The notes: a model not told the origin generated them from the letters alone. A DNA stretch of 64,000 nt from Acanthosepion lycidas (GCA_963932145.1 OZ010588.1:96088341-96152340), one strand, 5' to 3'. Numbered from the stretch's first letter, positions 1 through 12,749 are shown. Program-made: numbers and translations.

Positions 1-475
1 ATTTTTACCTTGAAAAATCTATTTCTGGTAATATTTTTTTCAACAATGTATAGCTGGTAACATTTTTAAAAAAATATATGGCTCGTAATACTTTTTTACT
101 AAACATATATAGTTGGTAATATTTTTTTTTCAAAAATATATTGCTAGTAATATTGTTTTTTTTTGTTTTTTTCCAAACATGTAATTGATGGTAATATTTT
201 TTTAAAAATGTATTGATAAAAAATGTTTTCTTTCAAAAAATTATTTCTGGTATTAAAACCTATTTTTACACTTTCATAGTGTTTTGACCCTGGTTTGGAT
301 GTTAAATATTTACCCATGGCTGGAACCGTAACAGGTGCTACCACCCCGAGTCAGGATGGACCTGGGAACACCATCAATTAAGAGATGCTTTCACGACCTC
401 AAAACTTACTGATCAGAGTTTTTGCTGCATGTCTTACCCAGGACACAGATCTATTTTATCGTCATACCCAGGATG
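1..475 (-). repeat. Bipartite interspersed repeat, copy 1 (cut by window edge)
   Basis: Read on the minus strand, positions about 475 to 290 form a conserved head (CCTGGGTAAGACGATAAACT-like start, then CACCCTGACCCGGGGTGG-like block, then GGTGGTAGCACCTGT). Positions 260 to 1 form a degenerate tandem tail of roughly 30-bp units containing ACCAGCAATACATTTTT. The same head-plus-tail order recurs near 4.4, 11.8, 31.1, 33.7 and 45.4 kb. No ORF and no terminal inverted repeat is evident. Class unknown. Confidence 0.7.
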
Positions 476-832
476 CAAGAAAAGACGGTATATATATATT
501 TCGAAGGAAGATAAAATCAAAATAACTTCTCTATATATTTCAGTTATAAATATCTGATATCGCTAGATTATCATAAAATGCTCCCAGGTAGAACACTATT
601 TTCGCTAAATTCCAAATAAACTGAAAAGTCATACTGTGTATATCTTCTTGGCTATTAACAGTCTTCTATGCTTCTCTGCCAACGTTGGATTATTTGATAC
701 AGTCTTCTTATCCTTATATACTCAATGTTGCAACGTGAAATAGGTGAGATACCTGAAAGCGTCTAGCGATTTGTCATCATGTTGATCGTTGTGAAATAGG
801 TCTTTAAAATGCGCTAAACAGGTAAATTACAG

Positions 833-1530
833 AATCTCATACAGAAAGTAGCAACGGAGTGTGAGAAGAAAGGACTAAGCCTAAACTACAAGAAGACAGA
901 ATACAGGATCATCAGTAAGAGGATGAGCCCGAAATGCGATTTTATGGTCGGGAACACTAGAATCAAGCAGACGCGGAAGTTTAAAAATCTGGGAAGCGTT
1001 TTGACAGAGAACCGTAAATGCGACACTGAGATCCGTAGACATATTGGGATGGTCAGGGATACATTCCAAAAGCTGGGCAGAGTATTGCAAGACAGGAGGA
1101 TTTCTTTGGTAACAAAGACAAGAAAACTGTGACATCAGTCCTTCTTTACGACAGAGAATGTTGGACGATTTCTTCAAAGATGAAGAAGAGACTCGAGGCG
1201 CGGACATGTGGTTCTATAGAAGGATGCCAAGGGTAACATGGACCGAGCGTGTGAGCAACGATGAGGCCTTCGAGAGAAAGAAAACAAGGAGTAGGCCTAT
1301 AATTAACATCAGGAAGAGACAGCTGAAGTTTAGGGGACATATAATGAGGAAGGAGGGCCTGGAGAATCTGATACTCACGTGTCGAATAGAGGGAAAGAGA
1401 GATAAGGGAAAACAACGCGTGACTTGCCTGGCAGACTTAAGCAAGTGAATGACAGAAACTTGCTGCAAGGGATAGAGGCAGCTGGAGAGCCATGATCGCC
1501 TACGTCCTGAAAGGACATGGAACATAAACA
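833..1530 (+). pseudogene. RTE-type LINE reverse transcriptase, 3' fragment
   Basis: This is the decayed C-terminal part of a non-LTR reverse transcriptase. Open stretches in shifting frames read KFKNLGSVLTENRKCDTEIR, then RRHIGMVRDTFQKLGRVLQ, then (frame change) MWFYRRMPRVTWTERVSN, RQLKFRGHIMRKEGLENL and a WRAMIAYVLKGHGT-like end. These are the conserved thumb and C-terminal blocks of RTE/BovB-like elements (FKYLGS, EIRRRI, FGHVMR, GRRKRGR types). The upstream palm with the catalytic YADD is absent, so this is a 5'-truncated insertion, as target-primed reverse transcription often produces. At least two frameshifts and stops (near 1130 and 1446) make it non-functional. Assignment to the RTE clade is from family knowledge; no alignment was run. 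Confidence 0.8.
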
Positions 1531-1750
1531 GAAAATGAAGAACCAGGCAAATTGTCGGAGATGTTGCAGTGTATATCATATAGCCTGAAACAGTAGATTG
1601 CTATCTTACTGGATTAATGTAAACACGTTTTGAAAATGACATGTATTTACTAATTCCACCTCCTGAATTTCTATGGTCAAAAGAGAAAATATATGTCATC
1701 AATCCTTTCATTCCAATTCTTGATAACAATCTCTGTATTGTAAAGTTATA

Positions 1751-1829
1751 TTAGGTTGGTGCAAAAATAATGTCGTTTTTTGACGTATTTTTAACGTCAA
1801 AAAACGATATTATTTTTGCACCAACCTAA
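1751..1829. mobile_element. Palindromic mariner-type MITE, copy 1 (79 bp)
   Basis: The element runs from TTAGGTTGGTGCAAAAATAA to its inverted complement ending CACCAACCTAA, with TA on each side as expected for a Tc1/mariner TA duplication. The two halves are complementary almost to the centre (TGACGT...ACGTCA), so the whole element can fold into one hairpin. It has no coding capacity. Confidence 0.9.
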
Positions 1830-1969
1830 TACTTCCAGCCCTATTTCTTGGATCCCTTTGTAGGGAATTCTGATTTTTTCCAAGAACATTCTTATCAAAA
1901 TCTGAATACTTATGTCGTAACTATAGCCCCACCCATACTCTCTTTAGTTAGACCTTTTTTCTATTAGTA

Positions 1970-2194
1970 TTAGGTTGGTGCATAATTATCACGCGTTTTT
2001 GTAGGCGAGTTATTTTTTGATGTGATTATTTTTTTTAATAAAATATATATATTTTTTTCAGGTTATAAAAATGCGTGTCGATAATCATACGTTCCGGAAT
2101 AATCATTTAAAAATGTTATTGTTGAATCGTTATGTTTCTTTTTTCATAATAAATATTGTTTAAAAAAATGCCTGATAATTATGCACCAACCTTA
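1970..2194. mobile_element. Longer mariner-type MITE (225 bp)
   Basis: Terminal inverted repeats of about 22 bp (TTAGGTTGGTGCATAATTAT and its complement ending CCAACCTTA) flank a non-palindromic AT-rich core. TA flanks both ends. The outer 13 bases match the short MITEs nearby, but the next bases (TAATTATCA instead of AAAAATAATG) mark a different subfamily. No transposase ORF is present. Confidence 0.85.
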
Positions 2195-2196
2195 TA

Positions 2197-3420
2197 GATA
2201 CATGTGTTTTGTATATGTTTAGATTATCAGTACCTATCACTCCCCATCTCTGTTTTATTTAACTAACATCCTCTCTATACAAGTCCCAAGACACACTAAT
2301 TATAAAATGCTTCTGTAGTAAGTTGTTGTACGAGCTTTGTGATTAGCGGGCAATAGGTACAGTTTTATTAAAGTATGTGGGAAAGATAATCGCCAAATCT
2401 AGACTTAAAGAGGTTAACTTTGTAATACTAGAGAAATCATCGTCAGTTCCACAATTACAGTTTGGTGCGAAAAAGCTATTCAAGTGAAGCATTATTCCTA
2501 GTAATGTAAGTACCTCCACAAAATTTCCGATACCTAAGGTTTAAAATGAATATTTAGAAATGAAAAAGCATTTTTGAATCTTTCTTTTTAACTTTAATTG
2601 AAAGCTAAATGATTAACTTTACTATTTTGGTTGCTTTCAGAAAATCGATAAAAATCTATAAATATCGGTTATTTTGATAGATTTGTATACAAAAATCCTC
2701 GGTTTAAAAAATCTTCCAAAAATAAAATATATATTCGTGACACGTTATTTAAGGAAAATTATGAAATTTAAACTTAAATTAATCTGATTCGAAACACATT
2801 AGTTTACAGCATAAAACGTAGTATGCAGGCATTTAATAAACAAGGTGTGCTGCTTTTTGACGTGCTGATCGATTGATTGGCAGCCGAAGGTGTAGAAAAT
2901 TTAAGAATGGTACGCTAGAAATTGACATAAATTTATGAAATCTAAGTGAACGCTTTGTTTTTAGTTTTGAAACGCATAGTAATTTTTTAAAATGAACATA
3001 TTTTCAGTAAATATCTAATATTTTATTAAATTTCAATTATATATTTACTTATAGTCTTAAGTTTTTATCAAAATAATTCTAATATAAAAGAACAAACTTG
3101 AAATAACGACAGGTCAGCTCTTGTCCATATATGAGAGCGTAAGGAGCAATCAGGTGATAGCTGGAACTGTATAGAAACAACGATTTTTATAGCATTCTTT
3201 GCTTGTATAAGTGTATGAAGAATATGTTAACTCATTTGGGGACATACAATGTTCTATGCCCTCGTAAATATCCGATCCCTACTCTGAAATAGGTGAGGTA
3301 CCTGTTTATTTACGATGAGCCTGATAGTCTTTAATAATTGATCTGTTGAAACGCTTTTCAAGACGTTTTGTCTTGTGGCTTGTTTTATTAGAATGACCAT
3401 TTTGAATATCTATTCATTTC
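2197..3420. other. AT-rich interval without recognised features
   Basis: No open frame above background, no repeat family seen elsewhere in the window, and no RNA gene was recognised here. A short motif, GAAATAGGTGAGGTACCTG near 3286, is echoed near 737. Confidence 0.5.
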
Positions 3421-3426
3421 CTTATA

Positions 3427-3506
3427 TTAGGTTGTTGCAAAAATAATGTCGTTTTCTCGCATAGTAACATATGTGACAAAACGACATTATTTTTGCACCA
3501 ACATAA
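3427..3506. mobile_element. Palindromic mariner-type MITE, copy 2 (80 bp)
   Basis: TTAGGTTGTTGCAAAAATAA pairs with the far end TTTTTGCACCAACATAA; TA is on both sides. The centre (TCTCGCATAGTAACATATGTGA) differs from copy 1 and matches the copy at 14.6 kb, defining a subfamily. Confidence 0.88.
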
Positions 3507-3639
3507 TAGTAAGGAAGGTGGTAATATGGCGGATGTTTAACGGCGATATTATTCAATGTCTCAACGTTACGCTTTATTTTGATTAGGTTACTGAGAAAAG
3601 AGAGATAGAATTTACTGAAGCCAAGAGCTGAAGTTTTCT

Positions 3640-3645
3640 GGCTTG

Positions 3646-3689
<44 letters not shown>

Positions 3690-4060
3690 GCGCCGTTTCC
3701 CTTGAGGACTTTGGAGATCATGGCTCCCCACTATTTCCTCTTCTTGCTCCGCTATTAATTTTACCTCGCAAGGTGGGTTATAATGCGTTTTCTTCTATCC
3801 ATCTTGCCTTGAATCTGCCATGTGAGTATCAAATTTTCCAGACCCTCTTTCCTGATTATGTTCCAAATAAATTTCAACTTCCTCTTCCTGGTGCCAAGTA
3901 TAATTATCATTTTTGTTTAATTTTCTCTAAAATTTCGTCGTTGCTCACATGGTATTCTCGTCCTCCTCCAGGAGAAACGCATTTCTCTTGGTAAAATATC
4001 TAGTCTTTATCTGTGGAGAGATTGTCCAGCATTCACTAGCATGTAGGAAAACTGATATTA
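3640..4060 (-). pseudogene. RTE-type LINE 3' end with (AAT)n tail
   Basis: On the minus strand the fragment opens with ASECWTISPQIK (the YGxECWTI block of RTE thumbs). It continues through a degraded central region and finishes with GAMISKVLKGNGA, which matches the WRAMIAKVLKGHGT end seen in other copies here. It then runs into a (TAA)n array at 3648-3690, a typical simple-sequence 3' tail for RTE LINEs. Stops and frameshifts interrupt the reading. The element is severely 5'-truncated; the palm domain is missing. Confidence 0.72.
3648..3690. repeat. (ATT)n microsatellite, LINE tail
   Basis: About 14 ATT units. It sits exactly at the 3' end of the minus-strand RTE fragment, so it is probably that element's tail. 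Confidence 0.85.
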
Positions 4061-4210
4061 TGTAACATTTCAATATTCATTCCATTGTTTTTTTTTTAAT
4101 TCCTGTTTCTTAATATTTGCCTAGGTTTTGGAAGTCATCTTTCATGTCCAATTGCATCTTCGTCTTTCACTCTCGCACTTCCCGCCTTCTGTTCCGCTAA
4201 AACACTTTAA

Positions 4211-4346
4211 ATTGACCAACAACGTATTTTACCTGTAGTTGAGGGTATACAGTTGCTTTCAAAATATATTTAATTGGAGGCCACATAATTGTGTTCTAGA
4301 TAAATGTCAACATGAAGCAGACCATAGGTGTTGATGTGCCGCTAAA
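4211..4346 (+). repeat. Tail-end segment of bipartite repeat (duplicate of 5188-5323)
   Basis: This 136-bp segment is repeated with few differences 977 bp downstream. It contains AAAATATATTTAATTGGAGG and ends TTGATGTGCCGCTAAA. Related endings (ATTGATATGCCGCTAAA) occur near 31.83, 32.22 and 45.96 kb, always downstream of a bipartite-repeat head, so this is probably the 3' end of that family. Confidence 0.65.
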
Positions 4347-4419
4347 TTGTTTCACTTGTTCGATTGCTATATATCCAGTTTGTAATTCGCATGCTGGGCT
4401 CTTCCTACCTCCTGTAAGA

Positions 4420-5590
4420 ACCCCATTCCCTGCGTATGACGATGAACTACATCTGGCAGTAAGACCTGGGATCGAAAGTTTTCAGAAGCGTGGAAACACC
4501 TATTAAATGAAGTTGTTCCCAGTTCCACCCTAGCCCTGGGGTGGTAGAACCTGTTAGGGACTCATCTGTGGTGCAAATAGTGAACCCACAGACCAAAATG
4601 AACAATAGATTTTATAATAAAATGGCCAATATATTTTATAGCAAAGAGCCAATGCAACAATAAAAAAGTATAACAATATATTAGGTCGGTGCAAAAATAA
4701 TGACTTAATAATGTCGTTTTTTGGCGTTAAAAATACGTCAAAAAACGATATTATTACGTCATTATTTTTGCACCAACCTAATATTTTATAGTCAAGTTAC
4801 CCACAATAAATTTTATGAATCTACAAATTATATATCTAAAACACATACATTTATCCTGAGTGTATAAAATTATGTACACGGTATTTGTAGTTGAAAGTAA
4901 AAAAAAAATGCGTAGGGGATATTTACATTTAGGTATTAAATAACCCATGCAGGTTTTGATATGCTGCTGAACAAATTTACCCAACCATATTTACTTTAGT
5001 TTCTCTTAATATCTGCGTGACTACTTCAGTATGTTTGAGGTATCCCAGAAAACCTGGAATTACCCCTTCTGTACTGAAGTGTCGATATAATTAGTAACCA
5101 AAAGAAATCTTGTCAGGCGCCACCATAAAATACTAAAAAGGTTATCTATTTATAATAATATTACCAAAAATACGTATGTAAAGCAAATTGACCAACAACG
5201 TATTTTACCTGTACTTGAGGGTATACATTTGCTTTCAAAATATATTTAATTGGAGGCCATATAATTGTGTTCTAGATAAATGTCAACATGAAGCAGATCA
5301 TAGGTGTTGATGTGCCGCTAAAGCAAATTAAGTAACCATGCCTATTTATAGTAAAATGCCTAACATCACATATTTAAAGCAAAATACCTAACATCACATA
5401 TTTAAAGCAAAATGCCTAACATCACATATTTAAAGCAAAATGTCCAACAATACATTTTCTCTGTAGTTGAAGACATACAGTTCCGTTTAAGGTAGATTTA
5501 GGTGAAGCCATACAATTGTTTATGACGTATTTAGATTTCAGCATTAAGTTTCCCCATAGATGATAATATGTTGCTAAACAAAATCAACAA
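4420..5590 (+). repeat. Bipartite interspersed repeat, copy 2 (composite)
   Basis: The head (GACGATGAACTACATCTGGC to GGTGGTAGAACCTGTTAGGG) is at 4436-4560. The tail region follows, is interrupted by a MITE at 4681-4781, and resumes with end-type sequence at 4790-4990 and again at 5188-5590. A 28-bp minisatellite (TAACATCACATATTTAAAGC spaced exactly 28 bp at 5361, 5389 and 5417) lies in the tail. Confidence 0.65.
4681..4781. mobile_element. Palindromic mariner-type MITE, copy 3 (101 bp)
   Basis: TTAGGTCGGTGCAAAAATAA pairs with the terminal TTTTTGCACCAACCTAA; TA on both sides. An extra arm segment (TGACTTAATAATGTCG) lengthens it relative to the 79-80-bp copies; the 19.7-kb copy has a related extension. 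It interrupts a bipartite repeat and is therefore younger than it. Confidence 0.88.
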
Positions 5591-6469
5591 ACAACCTCTT
5601 GTAGGAGTTGCTGTTATTCTCTTTGTATATCTGCTATAAACACTGTGTCATCGCCAATAATGAATCTTGTTTTAAGTTAAAATTATCTCAGAATCGCTTC
5701 GCTATCTAGTTTTCTGGTGAAAAGACATATCATGGTTTTACACACTTTTTTATTTTTTGTATATGTATTTTTGGCGACATGCTATGCGTTGTTTTATCCT
5801 ATTAGCAAACAGTAACTTTGCTTCATTGAGTCCACGTTTATATTCAGTACAAGTAGAGACAAAGAGACGTCTGTTGCAATAAGATGTCTCTCTCTGGCAC
5901 AGTCCGAAGGAATGATTATTGTGGGCTGTAGCGGGCGTGCGTGCAGGGGACAACCATAGAGTTGAACGCGGTTTAATTGTTATTTCTTTGTGTAACGAAA
6001 ACATCGATGGTGACTAACTCCCAGGAGGAGAACACAGTCGCGCATTTTTGAACGGGATAATTAAAAACGTTATTCCAAGGGACGTCACCAAGGACATCAT
6101 GGAACGACCACCACTCTGCTCATTGATAGCAGAAGGGTATTCTGTTGGTAGGAGGTTCGTGAGTGGAAGGAGATGTTTACAGAGACTAACGCATGATCAG
6201 AGTTGCCAAGAGGGCAGAGCTGTGTAGTTCAACAGGAGTCAGGGACAGTGTTAAAAAAAAAGAGCATGAGAAGAGAAGCGTTTTCGTAAGTGTTACTGGG
6301 AAAACGCGTGGGGAAGTCAACTACTTGCGTGAGAATTGAGTGATTTTGAAGTTAAGGGTTTGAATGCTAACGAGGTCAATGACAGAGGATTTAAGGTACT
6401 TGGCTTAAATTCATGAACTCTGTGCTCTATGGACAAAAAATGATATCGGAGTAGTTGCCATAAAAATAT

Positions 6470-6760
6470 TTGTCGAAAACACGGAGTGTAGTCACGGCAA
6501 ATCGGTGAGAAACTGACTGAAATCGAGATGCTGTCAGGATTGATTACATTACAGATCCATCTCTGGATATTTCAAGAACTCCGAATGGAACAGCAGAAGC
6601 GATAGAACATATATGGCCGGGGTATTAAATGCACGGAAGAATAATAGATTTTTATATGTGCAATGTGGATTCTAACGAGAAAGCTTTTCTTGTATTAGAC
6701 AGTGACCCTACTTCCTTGCAGTAGATGTATCTATTGTATCGATGCAGTCGCTCCACGTCA
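6470..6760 (-). pseudogene. LINE reverse-transcriptase 3' fragment (decayed)
   Basis: The plus-strand text GGTGAGAAACTGACTGAAAT...GATTACATTACAGATCC...TTTCAAGAACTCCGAATGG...ACATATATGGC follows the same order as the antisense LINE end at 52.0-52.2 kb. That copy reads, on the minus strand, as the C-terminus of a non-LTR reverse transcriptase. This one is too degraded to translate meaningfully. Confidence 0.45.
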
Positions 6761-7783
<1,023 letters not shown>

Positions 7784-7806
7784 GTATTGCTGCCTAAATA
7801 TACATC

Positions 7807-7828
7807 TGTCTATCTATCTATCTATCTA

Positions 7829-7879
<51 letters not shown>
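7807..7879. repeat. (TCTA)n(TA)n microsatellite
   Basis: About six TCTA units run directly into about 46 bp of TA. It lies 25 bp downstream of the foldback element. Confidence 0.95.
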
Positions 7880-7883
<4 letters not shown>

Positions 7884-8685
7884 TTTCACAGTGATAAAAA
7901 CTAGAAGTGTAGATGTTATATTTTCGTTAAAAAAAAGGAAACTAGCTTTCTTGTCCACGTGACTTTTCACACATTCCCTTTCCTCTTTAAAAGCTGCGTT
8001 CTTCTTCCTTTTCATTCTGAATTCTTTCCTTTGCTGATTACTGACTGCTGTGAATTAAGTTCAGTAAAGCCTTAAGAAAAGGTTATTCTATCCTTGCTTT
8101 CTTATTTGTACTACGTGACAGTAGAATAAAGTATTTATTGCAATATAAAACTTAATAAAAGTTAAATGAAACATTTATTTTCCTACCTAAAGCATTTTTC
8201 TAGACATGCAAATATTTCATAGCACCTTCTACACGTAACTTTTTTACAAGATCGTTTTTACATCGTTTTTACAAGAATTACATCTGGCTTGAGTCATGGA
8301 TGTTTGCATGAATGTTTTAATGAGCTTTATTTTTAGAAGATTCCAAACACACCATCTAGCAGCATGATGGCGCCGTCAGTTTTAATGGAACCCTAGGCGA
8401 CTTTTCTACATGCCAGTACCTTGAGCCGGCCCTGGTAACACCTTTGCTTGACAGAATCCAATGTATTTTACTGTTTCTACTTTATGGGTAGGTGCTGCTC
8501 CTACATAGAGAGTGGGATGGACCCATCGCGACTTTCTCCACTTTGAAAAAATAACTTAAATCATTATTGGATATGGTAATTAACAATTGACTCTTTGATT
8601 GATACTTGGCCATTGTCATACTCGACAACGAGGTGGCAGCCATTATATTTGTTGCTCAATCGGATCTATTTTCTTTGTCCCTTTC

Positions 8686-8729
<44 letters not shown>

Positions 8730-9200
8730 GAAAAAAAGCAAACAAAAGATTACTTATTTTAAATTTTTGTCTCATATTTTCTTTCATTTTAATATTTGAA
8801 ATATTTTATCTCATGATTTATGTCTGGATTTAGAAGAAGGTCTCGGGATAAAAATCTGTCTATGAGTTTTACTATCACCAAAGCGTCTCTGACAAGACTT
8901 CACAACTCTAGGCTCAGACTCTCTCAGCATAAAAGATGACTCATTTCGGGGTAGAATTATAATTTAATTTTAATTTTGAAAAAGTATAGTGTCTCCTGAA
9001 TGTTATTATTTACTTTGTCTAAGGAAATAAAAAAAAATGATAAAGCCCCTAGTTAAATTCGATTCTCTTTTACAAATTTGCAAATAGCTATGAATAACGA
9101 ACATAACATTTTTCAGTTATTTTTAATGTATCTTTAAATAAAAGTAATTGACGTAACATCGCGGGAATAAGAAAATAACTTTCACAATTCTTGACAGTAA
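7880..9200. other. AT-rich interval with (CT)n tract
   Basis: The only clear structure is a CT-rich microsatellite at 8682-8725. The serine/leucine-rich frames across it are translations of this tract. No gene was recognised. Confidence 0.5.
8682..8725. repeat. (CT)n microsatellite
   Basis: About 20 CT units with a CCCT interruption. Confidence 0.9.
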
Positions 9201-9589
9201 ATGTTTGTTATTTGAAATAAAAAATGGAATGTCCCTATTGGTGCATAAGCTCACCCAGACTTCAAATTGAAGACGCAGTTACCATTTATCTTGTACCATT
9301 CCTGTTATTGCATGACATAAACATCTTTAAAAGACCAAAACAGATTATTTATACGACGTTGTTCATAGAGCTCCCGAATCGCCGCTTTCAAGCCAAGACA
9401 GATTTCAAAAGATTTTATACACAACCTTTTGTGTGAAACAAATAGTTTTCAACCCTACACCCCGTTTCCCGTAGACTATAAGTTGCAAAACTGTTAGCTG
9501 TTCTATCGCAAATTTCATGGCAAATATTCGAGCGCTCTATATTCTTTGGAATTCCCCAGTCCAAATCTTGACACCTTAGATCCGCCATC

Positions 9590-9860
9590 GAACGGACACA
9601 GGGCAAATTCATTCTCATTCTCATCATATTCAATCAGCCAGCGTCGTCATCAAGCTGTTGGATTGTGGAACGGAAACGCTCGAGGATGCTTCCTCGATTA
9701 CGACAATTTTAATCTTTACAAATTCAAGGTCAGCTGTTGACTACCCTACATATCATCATTGTGTACACCTCTTTCCACAGCCCTGTCCACGCTTAGAATA
9801 AACTTATTTAGTAGAGCTCTGGGTAGCTCTTGGGCCTTGTGTTGAGTGAACTCGAGTAAA
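9590..9860 (+). pseudogene. LINE 3' end (C-terminal tail of reverse transcriptase plus UTR)
   Basis: The frame reads HQAVGLWNGNARGCF then NFNLYKFKV. This resembles the RTxLWNxLP...VFP...YN...FK blocks that close many CR1/Jockey-type LINE ORF2 proteins. It is followed by a short UTR-like segment. Only the last about 40 residues can be matched, so clade assignment is not possible and the call rests on the spacing of LWN and FK. Confidence 0.45.
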
Positions 9861-10094
9861 AATATATATTCCTATTAAATACACTCAATACTTAGTTGGC
9901 AACCAGTCTAGGAGTAAGATAAATCTGGATCAAAGTAATTGAGAAGATGGCCAGCAACTCCACGACGTTAATATCACCTTACTCATCAAACTCAACAGCA
10001 ACAACTAGGATTGGCATATTGTGCCGCTTGGTGAGTCAGTCATCAGGTTTGATCAACGAACTCCTGATAATTTTTATTTATCTTCAACTCAAGC

Positions 10095-10800
10095 AAGACA
10101 ATAAAGTCTCTAAGACGCAAAGTATATAATAAAAATGAAAATATAATTAAGGTACGAGAGCAATAAAAGAACTGGAATTAAGAAGACAGAAGATAAAAAA
10201 ATTGAGATTGGATTTAAATTTCTGGGGATCAATATAGACTGGAAAGCAAGAAACCGGGTGAGAGTGTGTGAAAAGAAAATATTAGCACATCAATTAAGGT
10301 CGCATCTTGCCAATTCGACTGAAAGTTAATGATAACTTGATGTCAATCTAATACTGCGCTAGTGAATGAAGCCAAGATGCCAGATCAGGACCAATAACGT
10401 TGCCGATTCTTATTTTGGATTTTAACAAGTACATATAACTATGTGGCAGGGGTAGAGACCCGATGTGGCAGTAATATTCAAAGCATACACGAATTGTAGA
10501 CTTACAAATATGTGCAATAGATTATGCCTACAATGACACAGTGAACCAACTTTCCGATCAGCAATTGATTCAATATAAGATTTCCACTTCATCTCAGCAG
10601 AAAATGTTAGCCCAAGAAGTTGGAATGAGTCACTCTTCTGGTGGTTAGCATCAGCCATACTGATGGAAGATAAAAATGGTTGTCTCAGATGATTACACTT
10701 TTGTAGTTGTAAAGAAAAGAACTTATAATAGCAATAAACGTCTCCAATAGATTTCTTCTGTCTCCGGACCGCAACACTTGTAGCCAAATCACAGTTCAAA
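10095..10800 (-). pseudogene. LINE reverse-transcriptase 3' fragment, family C copy
   Basis: On the minus strand an open segment (about 125 codons, 10799 to 10422) includes MADANHQKSDSFQLLGLTFS then AEMKWKSYIESIADRKVGSL. This is the post-palm LGLxFxxxMKWxxYI block of non-LTR reverse transcriptases, followed by a decayed thumb. Near 10090 the plus-strand text CAAGCAAGACAATAAAGTCTC matches a stretch at 16.17 kb that precedes another copy, so both probably share a 3' UTR. The palm and endonuclease are missing. A second fragment with the same MADANLQ...LLGLTFSADMK block is at 55.9-56.0 kb. Confidence 0.7.
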
Positions 10801-11640
10801 CGATAGTCCGTCGTAAGAGTCTAACGGGCAACGTAGAAACGACAAAATGGAGTCACACATCCAACCTTCAATTCTCACCAGCAAAAAAGGTGTGTTCGTC
10901 CATCACGCTCAGAAAATCAAATCTTCCACATAAGCGAAACCCAACGGCTTTATTCACCGAGAGATTTTTCCTGTTGGTCACGCCATTTAGTGAATGGAAG
11001 AACATAGATTCTGGTCCTTACAGTAGATTTTTCTAACTACTTTTTGGTAGTTTTTCTTCGGCTGATCGCACACAAAACACGGAGGTAGCTGATTATCTCT
11101 TTCGCTACAAGGCGGTAACATTAATAAGCACTTCCTTGCCCCAAGTTAACACCGGATTGTAAGTCATTTTTGAGATCAGCTGCCAATTCGACCTTATCAA
11201 ACTGATCAAACTTACTAAAGATAAAAAAATGTGCTATCAGATGATTGGTAGGGAGCAGTTTAATTTTGGAGGCGATATAGTTATCAATATAATACTTACC
11301 TTTATTCCATATTCAACCTAGAGTTCTTTGATGTTTTTTATCATTTGAAACAAATCTGTGGATTTTCGCATGTGACTGGTCTTTTAGTGACAGAATTTTG
11401 AAAACGTCGTTACTTGCCTAAAGATTAATGTTAGTAAATATGTAAGTAATGTAAATAGAGAAATGTTTCCAGCGATCTGGTAGCATATTCATTTCATCAA
11501 CAAAAGCACCACCTAGCCTGGTTATGTTATGATCTTTGGCGAGTCAAAAGATTTGATCACTGAAGAATCTATAATGTATCTATTATGTCTCATTGAGTTG
11601 TTTGTTTTTTATTTGATGAAGGAGACGTGTAGGAATTTGT
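10801..11640. other. Unassigned interval
   Basis: No coding motif, RNA gene or recurrent repeat was recognised in this stretch. Confidence 0.4.
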
Positions 11641-11825
11641 ATTAGACTGATATATAACTGATCTTTTTGATAGAGAAATTACAAAAAGAATTTAACAAAA
11701 CAATCAGAAAGATTCAGTTAAAAATTCCAGAACGCATAATGTGTAATGCGTTCTTGGAAAAACTGATACGTACAGAGCATACTGAAGAAAAAACGAACGG
11801 AAGAAAATATCCCAGAATCAACCCA

Positions 11826-12340
11826 GTCCCGAGTATGACGATAAACTACATCCAAGTCCTCGGTAAGACGATAAATTACATTCAACAGCAAGTCCATTTG
11901 ATCAGGAAGTTTTTCCGTGCAGTGAACCACATCTTAATTGCTGGTGTTCCCAGGTCCACCCTGACGCGGGGTGGTAACACCTGTCTGGGTAACAGCTATG
12001 TGCAAATAGTTGACACCACAAAAGACAATATTAGAAAATATAAAGAAATAGGTTTTATTACCAGTAATACTTTTTTTGAAAAATTATTACCAGCAGTCCA
12101 TTTTTGAAAGAAAAAAAAAATTACCAGCAATACATTTTTGGAAAAAAAATATTATCAGCAATACATTTTTGTTAAAAAAAATCTTACCAGCAATACATTT
12201 TTTTTAAAAAAAATATTACCAGCAATATATTTAAAAAAAAAAAAAAAAATTAACAGCAATACATTTAAAAAAAAACAACATATTACCAGCAATACATTTA
12301 AAAAACAAAAAAAAACATTACCAACAATAAAAATCTTGTC
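11826..12340 (+). repeat. Bipartite interspersed repeat, copy 3
   Basis: The head (11826-12045) carries the duplicated GACGATAAACTACAT motif and the GGTCCACCCTGACGCGGGGT core. From 12050 the tail is a tandem array of ATTACCAGCAATACATTTTT-type units of about 27-35 bp, at least nine units, with the variation mostly in poly(A) length. The lysine/isoleucine-rich frame across it is a translation of the array. Confidence 0.8.
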
Positions 12341-12429
12341 GCGTTAGAGGTCGATAAGCCGTAGAAACAAAACAAACCTAAACCCATAACCTATCTAAGG
12401 ATCTTGTGTAAATAGTTGGTAGAACGGGG

Positions 12430-12530
12430 TCTAGGAGAGGTAGCACAAAGGCAAAGATTACTAAGGGATACAAATTATACAAAATTGTGGGGAGCCATGA
12501 TCACCAAATTTTTAAAGCTACATAGAAAAC
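12430..12530 (+). pseudogene. RTE LINE 3' terminal fragment
   Basis: Reads RQRLLRDTNYTKLWGAMITK, a match to the LLRxxxYRKLWRAMIAKVL end of RTE ORFs elsewhere in this window. Only about 30 codons remain. Confidence 0.55.
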
Positions 12531-12749
12531 GAACTCAATGTAGCATGATTTGTTCTTTTAACTGAAAAATCATATATGTAGTATTTTGTATCAGACTGCT
12601 ATACAATAACTGGTCGATTAGATCGAAAAACTTTAGCACAACATAACAGAAAGAGACAAATAAAATTGCTAAAGGAAGAAATTAAAAGAAAAGTCTGAAA
12701 AAATCAGCCAATCGCAGGATATACTGAAGTGGTACAGTTGAAAACAGAT

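Noticed and set aside
4312..4506. 64-codon ORF
   Set aside because: It lies across the junction of two parts of the bipartite repeat.
10422..10799. 125-codon host gene on the minus strand
   Set aside because: The LLGLTFSAEMKWKSYI block marks it as a LINE reverse-transcriptase fragment.
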